DNA from: Lumbricus rubellus
Taxonomy: Eukaryota; Annelida; Clitellata; Crassiclitellata; Lumbricidae
Assembly: GCA_945859605.1 (NCBI GenBank)
Contig: OX243828.1
Span: 28,104,178 to 28,168,177 of the forward strand
DNA length: 64,000 nucleotides
Direction of reading: 5' to 3'
Part shown: positions 23,347 to 33,999 of the stretch, in pieces
Numbering within the stretch: the stretch's first letter is position 1
Layout of the letters: the number at the start of each line of letters is the position of its first letter
Position numbers and translations under genes: made by a program
Notes under the pieces: generated by a model
What the model saw: the letters and a program-made list of their open reading frames with translations, nothing else
Told to the model about the DNA's origin: nothing
Databases searched by the model: none

Positions 23347-26300
23347 ATTATATAATGCAAAGGTCCTCACCATAATAATCGAAACCACATATTATTATAG
23401 TGCACTCTTTTTCGTGCGGACTCGGACATTATAGCATATTTTACATTCTTCAGGTAAAACGCGACCAACTTTCGCGCTGTGTGACATCATTTTAATGTTG
23501 TGCATACCTTACTATAACATCGATGCTTTGGGGAAACAAATTTAATTCTCCACACAAGAAATATTTTATATTCAGCATAATTTTATTCATTTATAGAACT
23601 CGGTCAGAACAGTGGTGCTGCAACTACAACTTCGGCTATGGCAGTCCCGCCTTCCACATCGGCAGAGTCGCACGCCAGATCCACCACGGCAAGAGAGCCG
23701 GCTGATGCATCAAGTAAGTTGTATTCGAAAATTTTAAATGACTTTCATAAGTAGAGTAGAAAGCCGTGTTACAGCACTATAAACAAGTGTTTGCTATTGT
23801 TCTGCATTGTTTTGCCTAAAATATTGTCAGACATTTTGTCTTGTTTTTTCCTATGTGTGGGTTACACACAAAAACACACGTGATCTGTGCTGTATGAACC
23901 GCATCACACCCATAAAATATCCTTCCGCACCAACATTTTTACTATGTAGAACTACTTTCGCGTATGAATTTGTGAAAAAGTAGTTTCAGCGCTATAATAA
24001 GTAGACACGTTTGAAACACAACAGTCTTAGAATTCAAAAGAGCATTTGAAATTTAGCATCTTTTGTAAAAGTAGTGCGCCTCTACGAAAAATAAGTAGAT
24101 ATAGAAAGACATATGATAAAATTCTTTCATATTGAACAAGATAAAGCAGGCTTTGCAACTCGAATACTGCAAAATGAGTAAATAAAGTTCTTATTCTTTG
24201 TATTCTGTATTAGGCATCATGTATTTTCCTAACTCTCAAAACTCGTGTATTTCTGTTTCTAGCGAACACGCTCGATGCTGACCTCGATCAGTTGCTGAAG
24301 GAAGATATTCAACTGAAGGCGAGAATTCGAGAAATGAGTAAGTTTTCACTTCGGCGTATTTCAATTGCAGACTTTTAAAAATAAAAAAAATAAAAAATCT
24401 TTAAAATTTGTTGTTAATTTATAAAAATAAATTTATAATCATTTAAAATACTTGCACTATTTAAAAATGGAGCTTGTTATTCATGTCAAATAATATATGT
24501 TGTAGGACTTAAGCGAAAGGCAGACGCGGATACCAGCCGTGCAGCCAAGCAAACTAAGTTGGAATCCGGCGGCCCGCGACAAGGGGGCCCCGGCCCGGCG
24601 GCGCCCGGTCCAAGCAGAGGCAGCGTGACAGAGGCCGACTCGACAAGTAAGTTCCTACAAACTTGATGTCTTTACTTCCTTTTGCCTACAACATATGCAC
24701 CCTTGCACATTCTACCAACTTTCAATAATGTACATTCAGTATACAAGATGTGAACTTTAACGGTCTTTGACTTTATTATAGTGAATATACAGCATGTGAA
24801 CATAATATTTTATTGTTGTCGTTAACCTTTAGATCGTTGTGAATCTTGCCGATCTTACAAGCAGACACTGACGAACAATCTCTGCGAAGTCTGTTTGCTG
24901 AGACGAGAGTGTCCGCAGTGTAAGACCCGCCGGCCGTCGCGCTTCTTCAGGTCCGGACAAGATCTCTGCGTCACGTGCTTCAAGAAGCAGGGCAACCCAA
25001 ACATCAAGACAAGCGCCCAGAATGCGTTCATAGACGTTTCGTTTCCAGCACCGCAGACAACCGACGTACATAACATGCTGCTGACGGAATCGTCGCGCAT
25101 GACGAACACCCTCGAGGACACGTTCAGAGACGAAGGGTTTGTAGGCTACAAGCTACAAATGTTGTTGGACTTATAAAATTTTTAGCCTAAAATCCTACTG
25201 GACTTAGAAAATTCTGCAGTGTGTTCGGACTTGGGTAAAACTTGTATTTGCACGTTGTTTGGACTTAGAAAATTTCTGCATTTTGTTTGAACTTAGAAAA
25301 TTTACAACTCTAGCGCGTTTGGTCTTGGACAAATTTTTATGTACTTAGATTGTTTAGTCAATTCTGAGTCTGTACATTGGTTTGAAAACATTTTCGCAGC
25401 ACTCTTACATTCTGACTTGGGAAATTCTTGAGGCTGCAGCATTCGAACTTGTGCATTTTGCGGCGTGCGTGGTATGTACGGGCGCGTGTTATACTCACAA
25501 AAGTTTATGCTTTTCTTCTTTAGGCCGGTGAAATGGTTCGTTGCGGTCGATGTGGACTTCAAGCGAACCACGTCAGACGGGGAAGCCCAGACGGTCGGCT
25601 ACTTCAAGTCGGTGCCAGCAACACTCACACACCCATCTCAGATCCCAGATCAAATGCAAGAGGCCGTGCATCGAATTGACGAATTGGTAGATACGTTTAC
25701 GAGCGAAAGTTCCGGATGGACGGTAAATGGTGTGGTTGACTTTAAAATTTGCAATGCCGTCTTCGACCCAGTAGGCGCCTCCAGCTATATCCCTACGCCG
25801 CAATACATTGTCAATAAGCGAGCTACTCTGAATATTCAGAACGAGGACGAGTTCTGCTTTCTATACAGCGTGCTAGCAGTTTCCCACTACCAAAAAGATA
25901 ATGCCTGCCGAGTCAACAAATACAAGCAATACCTGGGAGAGCTATATACTAGAGGACTTAAATTCCCAATGACAATCGAACAGATTCCACTGTTTGAATC
26001 GCTCAATCCTGACTATAGCATAAACGTCATGTATTCAAACCCAGATGACAAAACTTTTACGCCTCTCTACGCAAGTGCTCACAGGGGTAGAAAACACATT
26101 GCAAACCTTTTGCTTCTTGATAATGGCGACAAGCGCCATTACATAACTGTGCGCAATCTTTCCGCACTCTTTAACACTAGAAATTCACAAGATCATAGAA
26201 GTTTCCCCTGTCCGTACTGCTTGTGCTGCTTTACAACCGCGGCAGTCAAACATGCGCACATGGAGGAATGCGGCAAACACGGCCTTCAGTCCGTGCGGTA

Positions 26301-29300
26301 TCCAACTCCTGAAAATTCCACACTGAAATTCACAAACACTCAGCATGAAATGCCTGTGCCTTACGTCTTGTACGCAGATTTTGAGTCGTTTTTGGCGCCA
26401 AACGACTCTGCCTCCAACGCCAATGCAACCAAAATACTTGATACACATACTCCTAGCGGCTTCTGTTGTCTGACTGTGTCTTCTTTTGCTCACTTGAATG
26501 ATGCCAAACCATACGTCTATTCTGGACCTGACGTCATGGATCATTTCTTTTCTCATGTGAAATCTGAACAGAACCGCATTAATAAAATTCTTTCTACCAA
26601 CATGCCTATGAATCCGCTGACTCAGCAGCAGAAAATGGAATTTGATTCTTGTACTGCATGCCCATCTTGCTCTGTTGCTTTAACCGGCCAAAACAAAGTT
26701 CGACACCACTGTCACATGACTGGTAACTTTGTTTCTGCTCTTTGCTCGCCCTGCAACTTGAAAATGAAATTTCGCAAACCGACAAAGGCCAAGAATCGGA
26801 AAACCCCAAACTATTTCCTTCCTGTCGTGTTTCACAACCTTAAGGGTTACGACTCTCATCTCATCTTGAAACACATGACAAAGGAGTTCGCAAGCGAAGA
26901 AATCAAAGTAATAGCCACTAACATGGAAAAATATCTTTCGTTCGAAGTCAATAATATCAGATTTTTGGATTCTTTACAATTTCTAACCTGTGGTTTGGAC
27001 GTGTTGGTGAAAAATTTGGCGAAAGAGGGTGACTCCAAATTCAACCATTTGCGCCGACTTTTTCCGGACAATTACAAATTGCTGCTGCGTAAGGGGGTAT
27101 TCCCTTACGAATACATGACTTCGGCCTGCAGAATGACCGAAAGGACTCTGCCTCCCAAAGGCTGCTTCTATAGCAAACTGGCTGAAGAAGACATTTCACA
27201 GACTGACTACGACTATGCCCAACAGGTTTGGCAGACATTCGACATGCAGACTCTCCAAGACTATCATGACCTGTACTTGCAGACGGACGTTATTCTACTA
27301 GCTGACGTTTTCGAATCTTTTCGAAAGATGTCTATGGAATTTTACGGACTTGACGCGCTTCACTACTACAGCAGCCCCGGTCTTAGTTTTGACAAGTGTT
27401 TACGCATGACGAAAGTGGAGTTGGATCTTATCACAGACCCAGACATATACCTTTTTGTGGAGCGGGGGATGAGAGGTGGTGTCTCCATGATATCCAATCG
27501 TTATGCAAAGGCCAACAATCCGTATCTTGCCCAAGGATACGATCCAAATGACCCCATCAGCTACATAATGTACTTGGATTGCAATAATCTGTATGGTTAC
27601 GCCATGTCCGAACCGCTCCCGACCGGAAAATTTAAATTTCTAGCGACTGAAGAAATTGATAATTTCGACTTGAGCACTAAACAGACTGACGACGACTTGG
27701 GTTATTTGTTGGACGTGGACTTGGAGTACCCTTCACATCTCCATGACGCACACAACGACTATCCTCTCGCTCCAGAGAGCTTGCACATACGACCGGAGAT
27801 GATATCTCCTTACGCAAAGTCCATTTCGCACAAAATTTCGGCTAAAATTGGTACCGGAGTTGAAAAGTTGACTCCAAATCTAATGTCAAAGACTCGATAC
27901 GTCGTACATTACCGAAATTTACAATTCTACCTAAAAATGGGGATGAAATTGTCTAAAATTCACAAAATACTTGAGTTTCGGCAAAGTCGATGGTTGAAAA
28001 ACTATATCGACTTCAACACGTCCAAACGGCAGGTTGCCAAATCTTCCTTTGAAAAAGACTTTTACAAACTAATGAACAACTCTATCTACGGGAAGACCAT
28101 GCAGAATAATAGGAAGCACCTAAACGTCAAATTAGTCATGAGTGGAAAGCGCGCGAAAAAATTTGTTGCCCGGCCAAATTTCGAATCGTACACTATAATA
28201 AATGAAGATTTGACAGTCATAAAATTAACAAATTCAAACGTCTTTTTGAACAAGCCACTCTATGCAGGCATGTGCATTTTGGACATATCAAAATTAAAAA
28301 TGTACGAATTCCATTACGAACATATCATTCCTCTTTACAATTCCGCTTGCAAACTCCTTTTCACGGACACAGATAGCCTTTGCTATCACATACAAACATC
28401 CGATGTGTACAAAGACATGCTGCAGCATTTAGACGAATATGACACCTCAGACTACCCCTGTGGGCACTTCCTTCACAGCCGCTCCAACGCTAAGGTAATT
28501 GGGAAGTTTAAGGATGAGTGCAATGGGGCCGCTGTTTTGGAATTCTGCGGCTTGAGATCGAAAATGTATAGTTTGCTGCTTCCTAACGAAAAAGAGAAGA
28601 AGACGGCAAAGGGTATAAAGAAGGGGTTCGTTCAGAAGAGCATTCGCCATGCTGACTATAGGGCCTGTATACTGGAGGAGAAGCCAACATCATCGAAATT
28701 TTGCGTTATTCAAAGTAAGAAACACGACCTTCACACGGTTGAAATTCGAAAAGCTGCGCTTTCCCCGTATGATGATAAGCGTTACCTACTCAATTCGTCG
28801 GAGTCGTTGGCCTATGGACACATAAAAATTGCCTCTCTCGTATAATTCGTTGAAGTCTGCACATTTGGACTCTGTAGATATGTTAAGGTATTGCATAAAC
28901 GAGCAAGTTATTGTGTATTATAGTAAAATGGACACTATTTGTTGTAAATATTTGAACATTCGTTGAACATTATTATTGCATAAAGATATTGTGTGTTCTT
29001 TGAATAAAGAAGTGTTTGCGTTGGAAGAAAAATTATTGTGTTTGTTCTTTCGTACTTAGAAATTCTCATATTAAAATTCTCGCACGCTGCTTGGCCGCAT
29101 ATGCCTGGGCTTGCAAGGTTCTCGCTTGCTGGTTGGCCGCAGGGTCCTAGGTTAATGAAAATCTCGCTCGCTGATTGGTCGCAGGTTCCTGGCTTAGTAA
29201 GATTCTCGCTCGCTGGTTGGTCGACACTTCCTGGGTTATCAAATTTCTCGCTCGCTGATTGGCTGTAGCATTCTCGGCGCCGATACCGATGGCGCATTAC

Positions 29301-32290
29301 TGATGACGCAATACTCGGGGCGCGCGGGGCCCTGTACCGCTGCTAGTTAGGGTTAACTAATTACTATTACTAATATAATTACCTAATTACTATACTAGTT
29401 AATATACTAATTACTATAATAGGTTAATTAATATGACCTAATTACTATAATAGGTTAATTAATATGACCTAATTACCTTAACTAGTTACCTTAACTAATT
29501 ATTAATAATACTTAACTAATTACTAATTGATTACTAGTTAGTAATAATACTTAACCGATTCAGGACCGGGGTTTTCACCCTACTAATAACAATCTAATGG
29601 AATCCATGTTTTCACTTCACAGAACACTAAAGTTACACTTTAAGAAACATGCTGCTCTATGTAAATATCAAAATTGTTGGGCCACTAATTTAAATGAGAA
29701 TGTATCAATGTAAATGCACTGTGAGGTTTTCATCATAACATTGTCCACAACGTTAGGTCTCTCTTAAACTGCATTAAAAAAATTAGCATAAACTTTCTTA
29801 CATGGATTATTGCTCCTGAAAAATGTTACTAGAACATCAGTCTAGAAAAAGAACTGACAATAACTGGCATTAAAAAAATTTCACAGGCATACACTTTTGC
29901 AAAAAATGCATTTAAGCGAATAGATAAATGCGCAAATTTTATGAAATACTTACCAGGAGTAGCAGGGAAAGTGATGTTATACACGGCCTCGAGTGCTGCC
30001 TGTGCTGCTCGTATCTTGGCCATCTTCTTGTTGCGGCCTGATCCTTCAAATATCCTTCCTTCCAGATTGACGGACATCACGAATGTCTTGCAGTGGCTCT
30101 GTCCCGTCTCGGAGACAATGTCGTACTTGATTCCTGGGAGAATTTCGTTCAGAACAGATACAGAGTTTTTACCAGCCAACGATGAATTCTTTGCGGTGGA
30201 ACCATTTGGTGATAAGAGGTCATCGGCCGCCATCATATCGGGAGAGACGTCTCGGGAAGTGTCTTCCGCTGACGGAAAGCCATTCTCGTCTTGTGGCTGA
30301 TTCCTAAGATAAAGCAGAATCCTGTCGGCAGCACTGAGCTTTGCCTGCTTCTTTGTTCCACCCTCACCATGAAAAATCTAAACAACAACAACAACACAAA
30401 TGGTCAAGACAATTGACCAAGTTTTCTGTAACTCTGGTAGGCATCGTGTAATTTCTAAATAATAATCACCTAATCACGTTTATAGCATTACTATAAAATG
30501 CAGAAGACATAAAAAAAACCATAACATATTCAGAAGCACAGGAAAAGTCTTATTTATAGGTCTTGTAAGAAAAAATTACCGAACAAATGATGCTCAAATA
30601 TAGGATAATTTACACATTAAACCTACCACAAATCAACATATCTTGAAGCTGGATGTCATTTCACAATTGTTCCATCCAGTATTGTAGCAATCTGTAATGC
30701 TGCATGCATAATTGCATCCTGTCCCGCGTGCAAATCTGGTGCCACCAAATGTTCCTATAGTCATCAACTTAGTCATCAACTCGAACCATTTCTTCAAAAC
30801 TACTCGTTTTGCAAAAGATGACATTTACTGCACATGCCACCTATTGCTAAGTCTAAGCTGGGGGAAACAATAATTTTGTTGATTGATGCATCTTTATTTT
30901 TATTTATTCCTTAGGAAGCTTTAAATAACACATCTTCAAGATAGGCAACTCAGAAGCACTTCCAGCCCAACAGCGGCTCAAAAGGACAGAACTTTTTGGG
31001 ATTCTCAGTTGTGCATCTACATTTATTTATTTCACATCATTTATTATTGTTATCATCATTGAGTTTTTATTTAGCACACCTTCAAGGTAATCTACACAGA
31101 AGCACTCCCAATCCAACCACAGCTAAATAAGGCAGCTTTTAAGTGATAAGGCCTAAAAAAATTTGTGTTTCCGGTAACAGAGCTAAAAAAAATTGGGTAG
31201 GTAGGTCGGAAAATATTTTTATTTTGGTAAAATATTTTTATGCAGTGACTATCCGAAAAAGTATACCCCACTAGTCTTTTTTGCACGCTGAAACAAAGTA
31301 CATGTTCTAAGCAAGTATAAACTGCCTATTTCCCGACTGTCTGCACCTAAAACTGCTCTAGAAAACAGTCCCATTGATTTCATTTTGTTGACGTCTTTTC
31401 TGTTATGTCAATACAAATGTTATAAAAAAATGTAATTTAAATTTTTTTAAAAAAATTTTTTCTTTTTTTTAAATAAATTTTTTTACAAAAATATTTTTGT
31501 CGCGGCCGTAAAAATGGGTCGGTCGGTTTACCGGAAACACAACAATTTTTTTTACGCCTAAAGGAACATTGTGGTGTGACCTCTAGGCACCAGGTGGAGC
31601 ACAACAGGAAGCCCATTCCAGGTTCTAGGGCGGGCCAATCAGAAAGATTGCCAAGGCATCATAGCTCACTCCACGATTGAGGGGTCAAGAGCTCAGCTTG
31701 ATCAGCCAATCAGAGAGCAGATCAATGCTGGACATCAGAGGTGGGACAGCGGAGCTCCCGCAAGTACATGGGAGCCAGTTACATTTACCGTAGCAGTGTA
31801 CTGCATCTATTGTATGTTGATAGAATCTGTTCCTGTTATATTCAATCTCAAAAGCATTTTAATCGCTGTGTAAAATGCAATACACAAAATGTGCTTATCA
31901 GAAGCAACTAAAGCCCACCTACTTACTTACTGAACGTTACAATGTTTATCATTTCCTTACCAGTCCCTTGTACTGAACCTCCATCAAAAACACTGGGTTG
32001 TGAACAGGACCAGTCTGTGAAAGCACTTTGTACTCGAGACCCGGATATAACTCGTTAAGCAGCATCAGCGCATTCTTCGTCGGACTATCGTCGAGTCGTC
32101 CAACGGTTCTGTTCGCCGTCTTTCTTCTTTTCTTCTTTGGCGGCTGAACACCTGCAGCGACATCTGAACCAGGACGCTTGCTCACAGAAAGGCCGTCGCC
32201 TTCGACTGTCTCGCCTTCGTCTGTCTTGTCTGCATTCTGCTGAACTGCATTTTCACATTTCACGAACTGGACCTCATCATCTGACTCCAT
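17502..32290 (-). CDS. ADARB1-like: ADAR2-like double-stranded-RNA adenosine deaminase
   Basis: It deaminates adenosine to inosine in double-stranded RNA, in the nucleus. The model has four coding exons, reading 32290-31961, 30377-29954, 19493-18798 and 18031-17502. Intron phases are 0, 1 and 1, and all fit, giving 659 aa. An NLS-like PPKKKRRK lies near residues 50-57. dsRBD1 (about 71-137) is split by intron 1 after VQYKGL, and dsRBD2 (about 174-236) has [12 protein letters not shown]. The deaminase domain starts near 270. Zinc and proton-shuttle residues are present: His342 and Glu344 in NDCHAEV, Cys401 in [10 protein letters not shown], Cys470 in [11 protein letters not shown]. The flipping-loop Glu (about 442, SGEGTIP) is also present. 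The C-terminus matches the family (EQDQF near the end). Two dsRBDs and no Z-DNA domain favour ADAR2 over ADAR1. The start ATG follows a possible acceptor (GTGTAG), so a 5' non-coding exon is likely. Intron 2 (about 10.5 kb) holds the Polinton-type element. Confidence 0.93.
19865..20140. repeat. Left terminal inverted repeat of the Polinton-type element
   Basis: Near-perfect inverse of 29300-29584. It has three parts: a 14-bp GC-containing tip, about 210 bp of ATTAGT/TAATTA-rich sequence with small indels between the two copies, and a GC-rich inner edge (GCAGCGGTACAGGG, then GCGTCATC). Confidence 0.9.
20140..21371. other. Polinton 5' region without a recognised gene
   Basis: An open frame at 20428-20631 (67 codons, basic, [12 protein letters not shown]) follows a possible acceptor TTCTTCACAG at 20385-20394, but matches nothing I recognise. 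It could be an exon remnant of a lost element gene or chance. No integrase, ATPase or capsid motif is seen here. Confidence 0.4.
20277..20328. repeat. (TCTG)n microsatellite
   Basis: About 12 TCTG units inside the Polinton-type element, upstream of the polymerase gene. Confidence 0.9.
21372..28845 (+). CDS. Protein-primed-type DNA polymerase B of the Polinton-type element
   Basis: DNA polymerase with 3'-5' exonuclease, expected to replicate the element. The model has eight exons: 21372-21381, 21856-21936, 23127-23171, 23597-23713, 24263-24337, 24506-24646, 24833-25136 and 25524-28845. All junctions are GT-AG. The first six introns are phase 1 and the seventh phase 2, giving 1364 aa. The N-terminus is charged and partly helical (about 1-155). 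A Cys-rich zinc domain follows (about 158-203: CESC, CEVC, CPQC, CVTC). The last exon has a CPYC...H..C finger, ExoI YADFESF (Asp543, Glu545), an endonuclease-VII-like zinc loop (HHCHMTG ... CSPCN), Exo[11 protein letters not shown], Exo[15 protein letters not shown], motif [10 protein letters not shown] (Asp943), motif B NNSIYGKT and motif C FTDTDSL (Asp1206, Asp1208). All are intact and the large exon has no disabling change. The ATG is chosen because the 10-nt exon 1 gives the required phase. The first exon is the weakest. AATAAA lies at 29003-29008. Confidence 0.85.
21525..21835. repeat. 57-bp tandem repeat (about 5 copies) in polymerase intron 1
   Basis: Units share TCTGTCTTAAACACCCGTTT and CGCCAACTTAAAATAA. 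The array ends 20 bp before the acceptor of exon 2 (TTTTCTAG, 21848-21855). Confidence 0.85.
21994..23018. mobile_element. Tc1/mariner-type MITE with long inverted repeats
   Basis: The ends are CACCGTGAGTCAAAAAAAAG and its inverse, flanked by TA. Roughly 190 bp at each end (21994-22200 and 22800-23018) are inverted copies. A further related segment begins near 22205 (AATAAAAAAAAGTAAGC), so the element itself contains an internal partial duplication. No transposase frame is seen. It sits in intron 2 of the polymerase gene, so it arrived after the Polinton-type element. Confidence 0.85.
23300..23345. repeat. (ATT)n microsatellite
   Basis: About 15 ATT units within intron 3 of the polymerase gene. 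Confidence 0.9.
29003..29008 (+). promoter_or_regulatory. Candidate polyadenylation signal of the polymerase gene
   Basis: AATAAA lies 158 bp after the polymerase stop codon, followed by a GT-rich stretch (GTGTTTGCGTTGG), the usual layout of an animal 3' end. Confidence 0.55.
29057..29275. repeat. 42-bp subterminal repeats of the Polinton-type element
   Basis: Four to five units contain TTCTCGCTCGCTGGTTGGT-like sequence, spaced close to 42 bp, between the polymerase gene and the right inverted repeat. Each has a reverse CCAAT-type ATTGG or GTTGG core. No counterpart was found at the left end. Possible roles are initiator binding or a promoter. Confidence 0.75.
29300..29584. repeat. Right terminal inverted repeat of the Polinton-type element
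   Basis: Inverse of the left end. This copy has an extra internal duplication of a unit containing TAATTAATATGACC. Confidence 0.9.
30950..31135. repeat. Retroposon-tail fragments in ADAR intron 1
   Basis: AGAAGCACTTCCAGCCCAAC (about 30952) and AGAAGCACTCCCAATCCAAC (about 31097) are two copies of the motif also found at about 50549. Both follow a TTTATT-rich segment. They look like ends of the same interspersed repeat family. Confidence 0.55.
31150..31558. mobile_element. PIF/Harbinger-like MITE
   Basis: The element begins GGCCTAAAAAAATTTG and ends with an approximately inverted TTTTTTTTACGCC. Each side is flanked by TAA (31147-31149 and 31559-31561), a 3-bp duplication as in Harbinger elements. 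The shared inner motif is TGTTTCCGGTAA, followed at the right end by the inverse of ACCGACCGACCC. No transposase is present. Confidence 0.65.
31562..31765. repeat. Interspersed repeat copy (same family as about 50590-50780)
   Basis: The word order GTGACCTCTAGGCA, ACAACAGGAAG, GAGCTCAGCTTGATC corresponds to GTGACCCCTAGGCA, ATAACAGGAAG, GACGCTCAGCTTGGTC near 50610-50705. The class is not identified. Confidence 0.6.
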
Positions 32291-32424
32291 AGTCAACGCT
32301 ACACAATCAGAAATATACAGTACTACAGCACACAGAGAAAATGATTCCATTCCAACGACTCCATCTGAAAAGTCTACAATCATGACTCAATAACTTCAGC
32401 TACAATGCAAAAACCGCTACAAGG

Positions 32425-32530
32425 CTACTTCTACATCTGCTACTTCTACGTCTGCTACTTCTACGTCTGCTACTTCTACATCTGCTACTTCTACGTCTGC
32501 TACTTCTACATCTGCTACTTCCGCTACTTC
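32425..32530. repeat. 15-bp minisatellite (about 7 copies)
   Basis: The unit TCTGCTACTTCTACG lies just upstream of the ADAR start region. The minus-strand frame through it gives an Arg/Ser-rich repeat and is not a supported gene. Confidence 0.85.
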
Positions 32531-33150
32531 TTAATATGCTTGTTAAAACGGTCACTTCATGTTTAAAAACATTTGAACAGAAGAAAAATTGGGGGATTAT
32601 CAACGTGACAACAAAGAAATCAACTAAGGGAAAATGCAAGAGACAATTTTTGATATGATGTCTTGCTTGCAGAATAACTCAGGTTACAGAATTCTGAGAT
32701 TACATCAGAAGGATGTACAGCAGAAATAAGATTGAGATGGCTATGGGATATTTTCAGATAATTTAAGACTACAAACAAATGAGAAATTTAAAATAGTTCT
32801 TGAAGTGAAGAAAACATGACCAAACTGCAATGCATGAAATGGAAGGATATCCAGTGTTGGCAGTATGGCAATACGAGCAAGATCTTAAATATTTCATCTA
32901 ATCTATAGATGTCTTCTATAGTGACTCATACCTTGTGCTTTCAGCTCTCTGAGCTCTAGCACTGTAGCTAACATAATGTACTAAGCACAAATTGATGGTC
33001 ACATAAAGTAAGACTGCTATCAAAAGAGAAGACAGGTAAAAAGAAAACAGAGTTACTCCTATTCACTGCACAATTTTACCACTCTTATGCAATTTCACTT
33101 CTGTAATTCGAAAACCATTTTTGGTAATTCCATTCTATTCTATTCTATTT
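32530..33150. other. Gene-free stretch upstream of the ADAR gene
   Basis: No promoter element can be assigned with confidence. Near 32930-32970 a diverged copy of the LINE C-terminal segment CCTTGTGCTGTCAG is visible. Confidence 0.4.
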
Positions 33151-33480
33151 TTGGATCCCAGTGCGAAGAACTCCTGGAAAAGAAGTCTTGACACCTGGCA
33201 GAAAAAGTAAAGCCTCCAGAGTCCAGACAAAATCTGAGCACAAATAACAGCAGGAAGGGAATTCCACAACAAAGAGCAGACAGAGTCAAAGGCGCGGTGT
33301 TGGGCTGTGGCAGTCCAAGATCGTGGTACAAGAAGATTGATAAGAAAACCGCTTCTGAAATTGAAGCTGGATTGACTAAGATAACAGGCGAGAAATAGAA
33401 GCTGGATGAAGGATTGAAGGTATTTTTAGATTTAAAGTAGAAATGGGTGCATGTTGCAATGATGTTGGAATACATTCAGG
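33150..33480 (-). pseudogene. LINE 3' fragment related to 61880-62886
   Basis: The minus-strand frame shows LYHDLGLPQPNTAPLTLSAL, collinear with the LVPRSRTVMAQSRSFVSIG segment of the better copy, followed by the CCGIPF region. The copy is strongly diverged and truncated at both ends. Confidence 0.6.
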
Positions 33481-33778
33481 AATTAAAATCATCAATCCAG
33501 CTTCCAAGCTTCCATTTAAGCTATAAATGTACTGGTAAACAAAATGGCCTCAATACTGACGTCATTCTATATAAGGGTGGGTAAGTAAGCATTGGAGAAG
33601 CATATCTATGTGATAAGCCATGCGAATTAATTTGGGACCGGAGTTCGGAGTTTTGCCAAACCCACCTCCCATTCTCACTACGCCCCTACCTCGCTTCACT
33701 CTTACTCTGCCACACCTCATCCCGCCTTATTCACCCGCAAATTATTGAGCGGGCATCACTGTTTCGGGTTATTTTCTA

Positions 33779-33932
33779 TAATGGCTCGGTAGCAAGTAAA
33801 CATTATGGCCGCCGCAGATAGGTGCAAAATTAGAGCGGCCTGACATACGGCGATCGATAGCTCAATATTTCCGCGACTTGAGGCCGCTCTATTCTGCACC
33901 TATAATGTTTACTTGCAACCGAGCCGTCATTT
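33779..33932. mobile_element. Foldback MITE with CTCGGT ends
   Basis: The left arm (33779-33841) and right arm (33881-33932) are imperfect inverse copies sharing GCAAGTAAACATTAT, AGGTGCA and TAGAGCGGCCT. The loop is about 40 bp. A related half-element occurs at 36203-36310. No target duplication was resolved. Confidence 0.7.
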
Positions 33933-33999
33933 ACCTCTACCGAAGTTGGATTGATGAAAAATAATAATGTCACATTGGACAATTCATTTACGACGCCGG

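Larger units (their letters stand above)
19865..29584 (+). mobile_element. Polinton/Maverick-type transposon encoding only DNA polymerase B
   Basis: The element begins AGTAGGGTGAAAACCCCGG and ends with the inverse of this. It is bounded by perfect AATAAC at 19859-19864 and 29585-29590. Six-bp target duplications and long inverted repeats with AG...CT ends are Polinton hallmarks. At 9720 bp it is shorter than typical 15-20 kb Polintons. Its only recognisable gene is a spliced B-family polymerase (21372-28845). I find no retroviral-type integrase, packaging ATPase, protease or capsid frames on either strand. It lies in intron 2 of the ADAR gene in opposite orientation to the host gene. A Tc1-like MITE is nested inside. 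Either it is a deletion derivative mobilised in trans or a distinct polymerase-only lineage. Confidence 0.9.
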
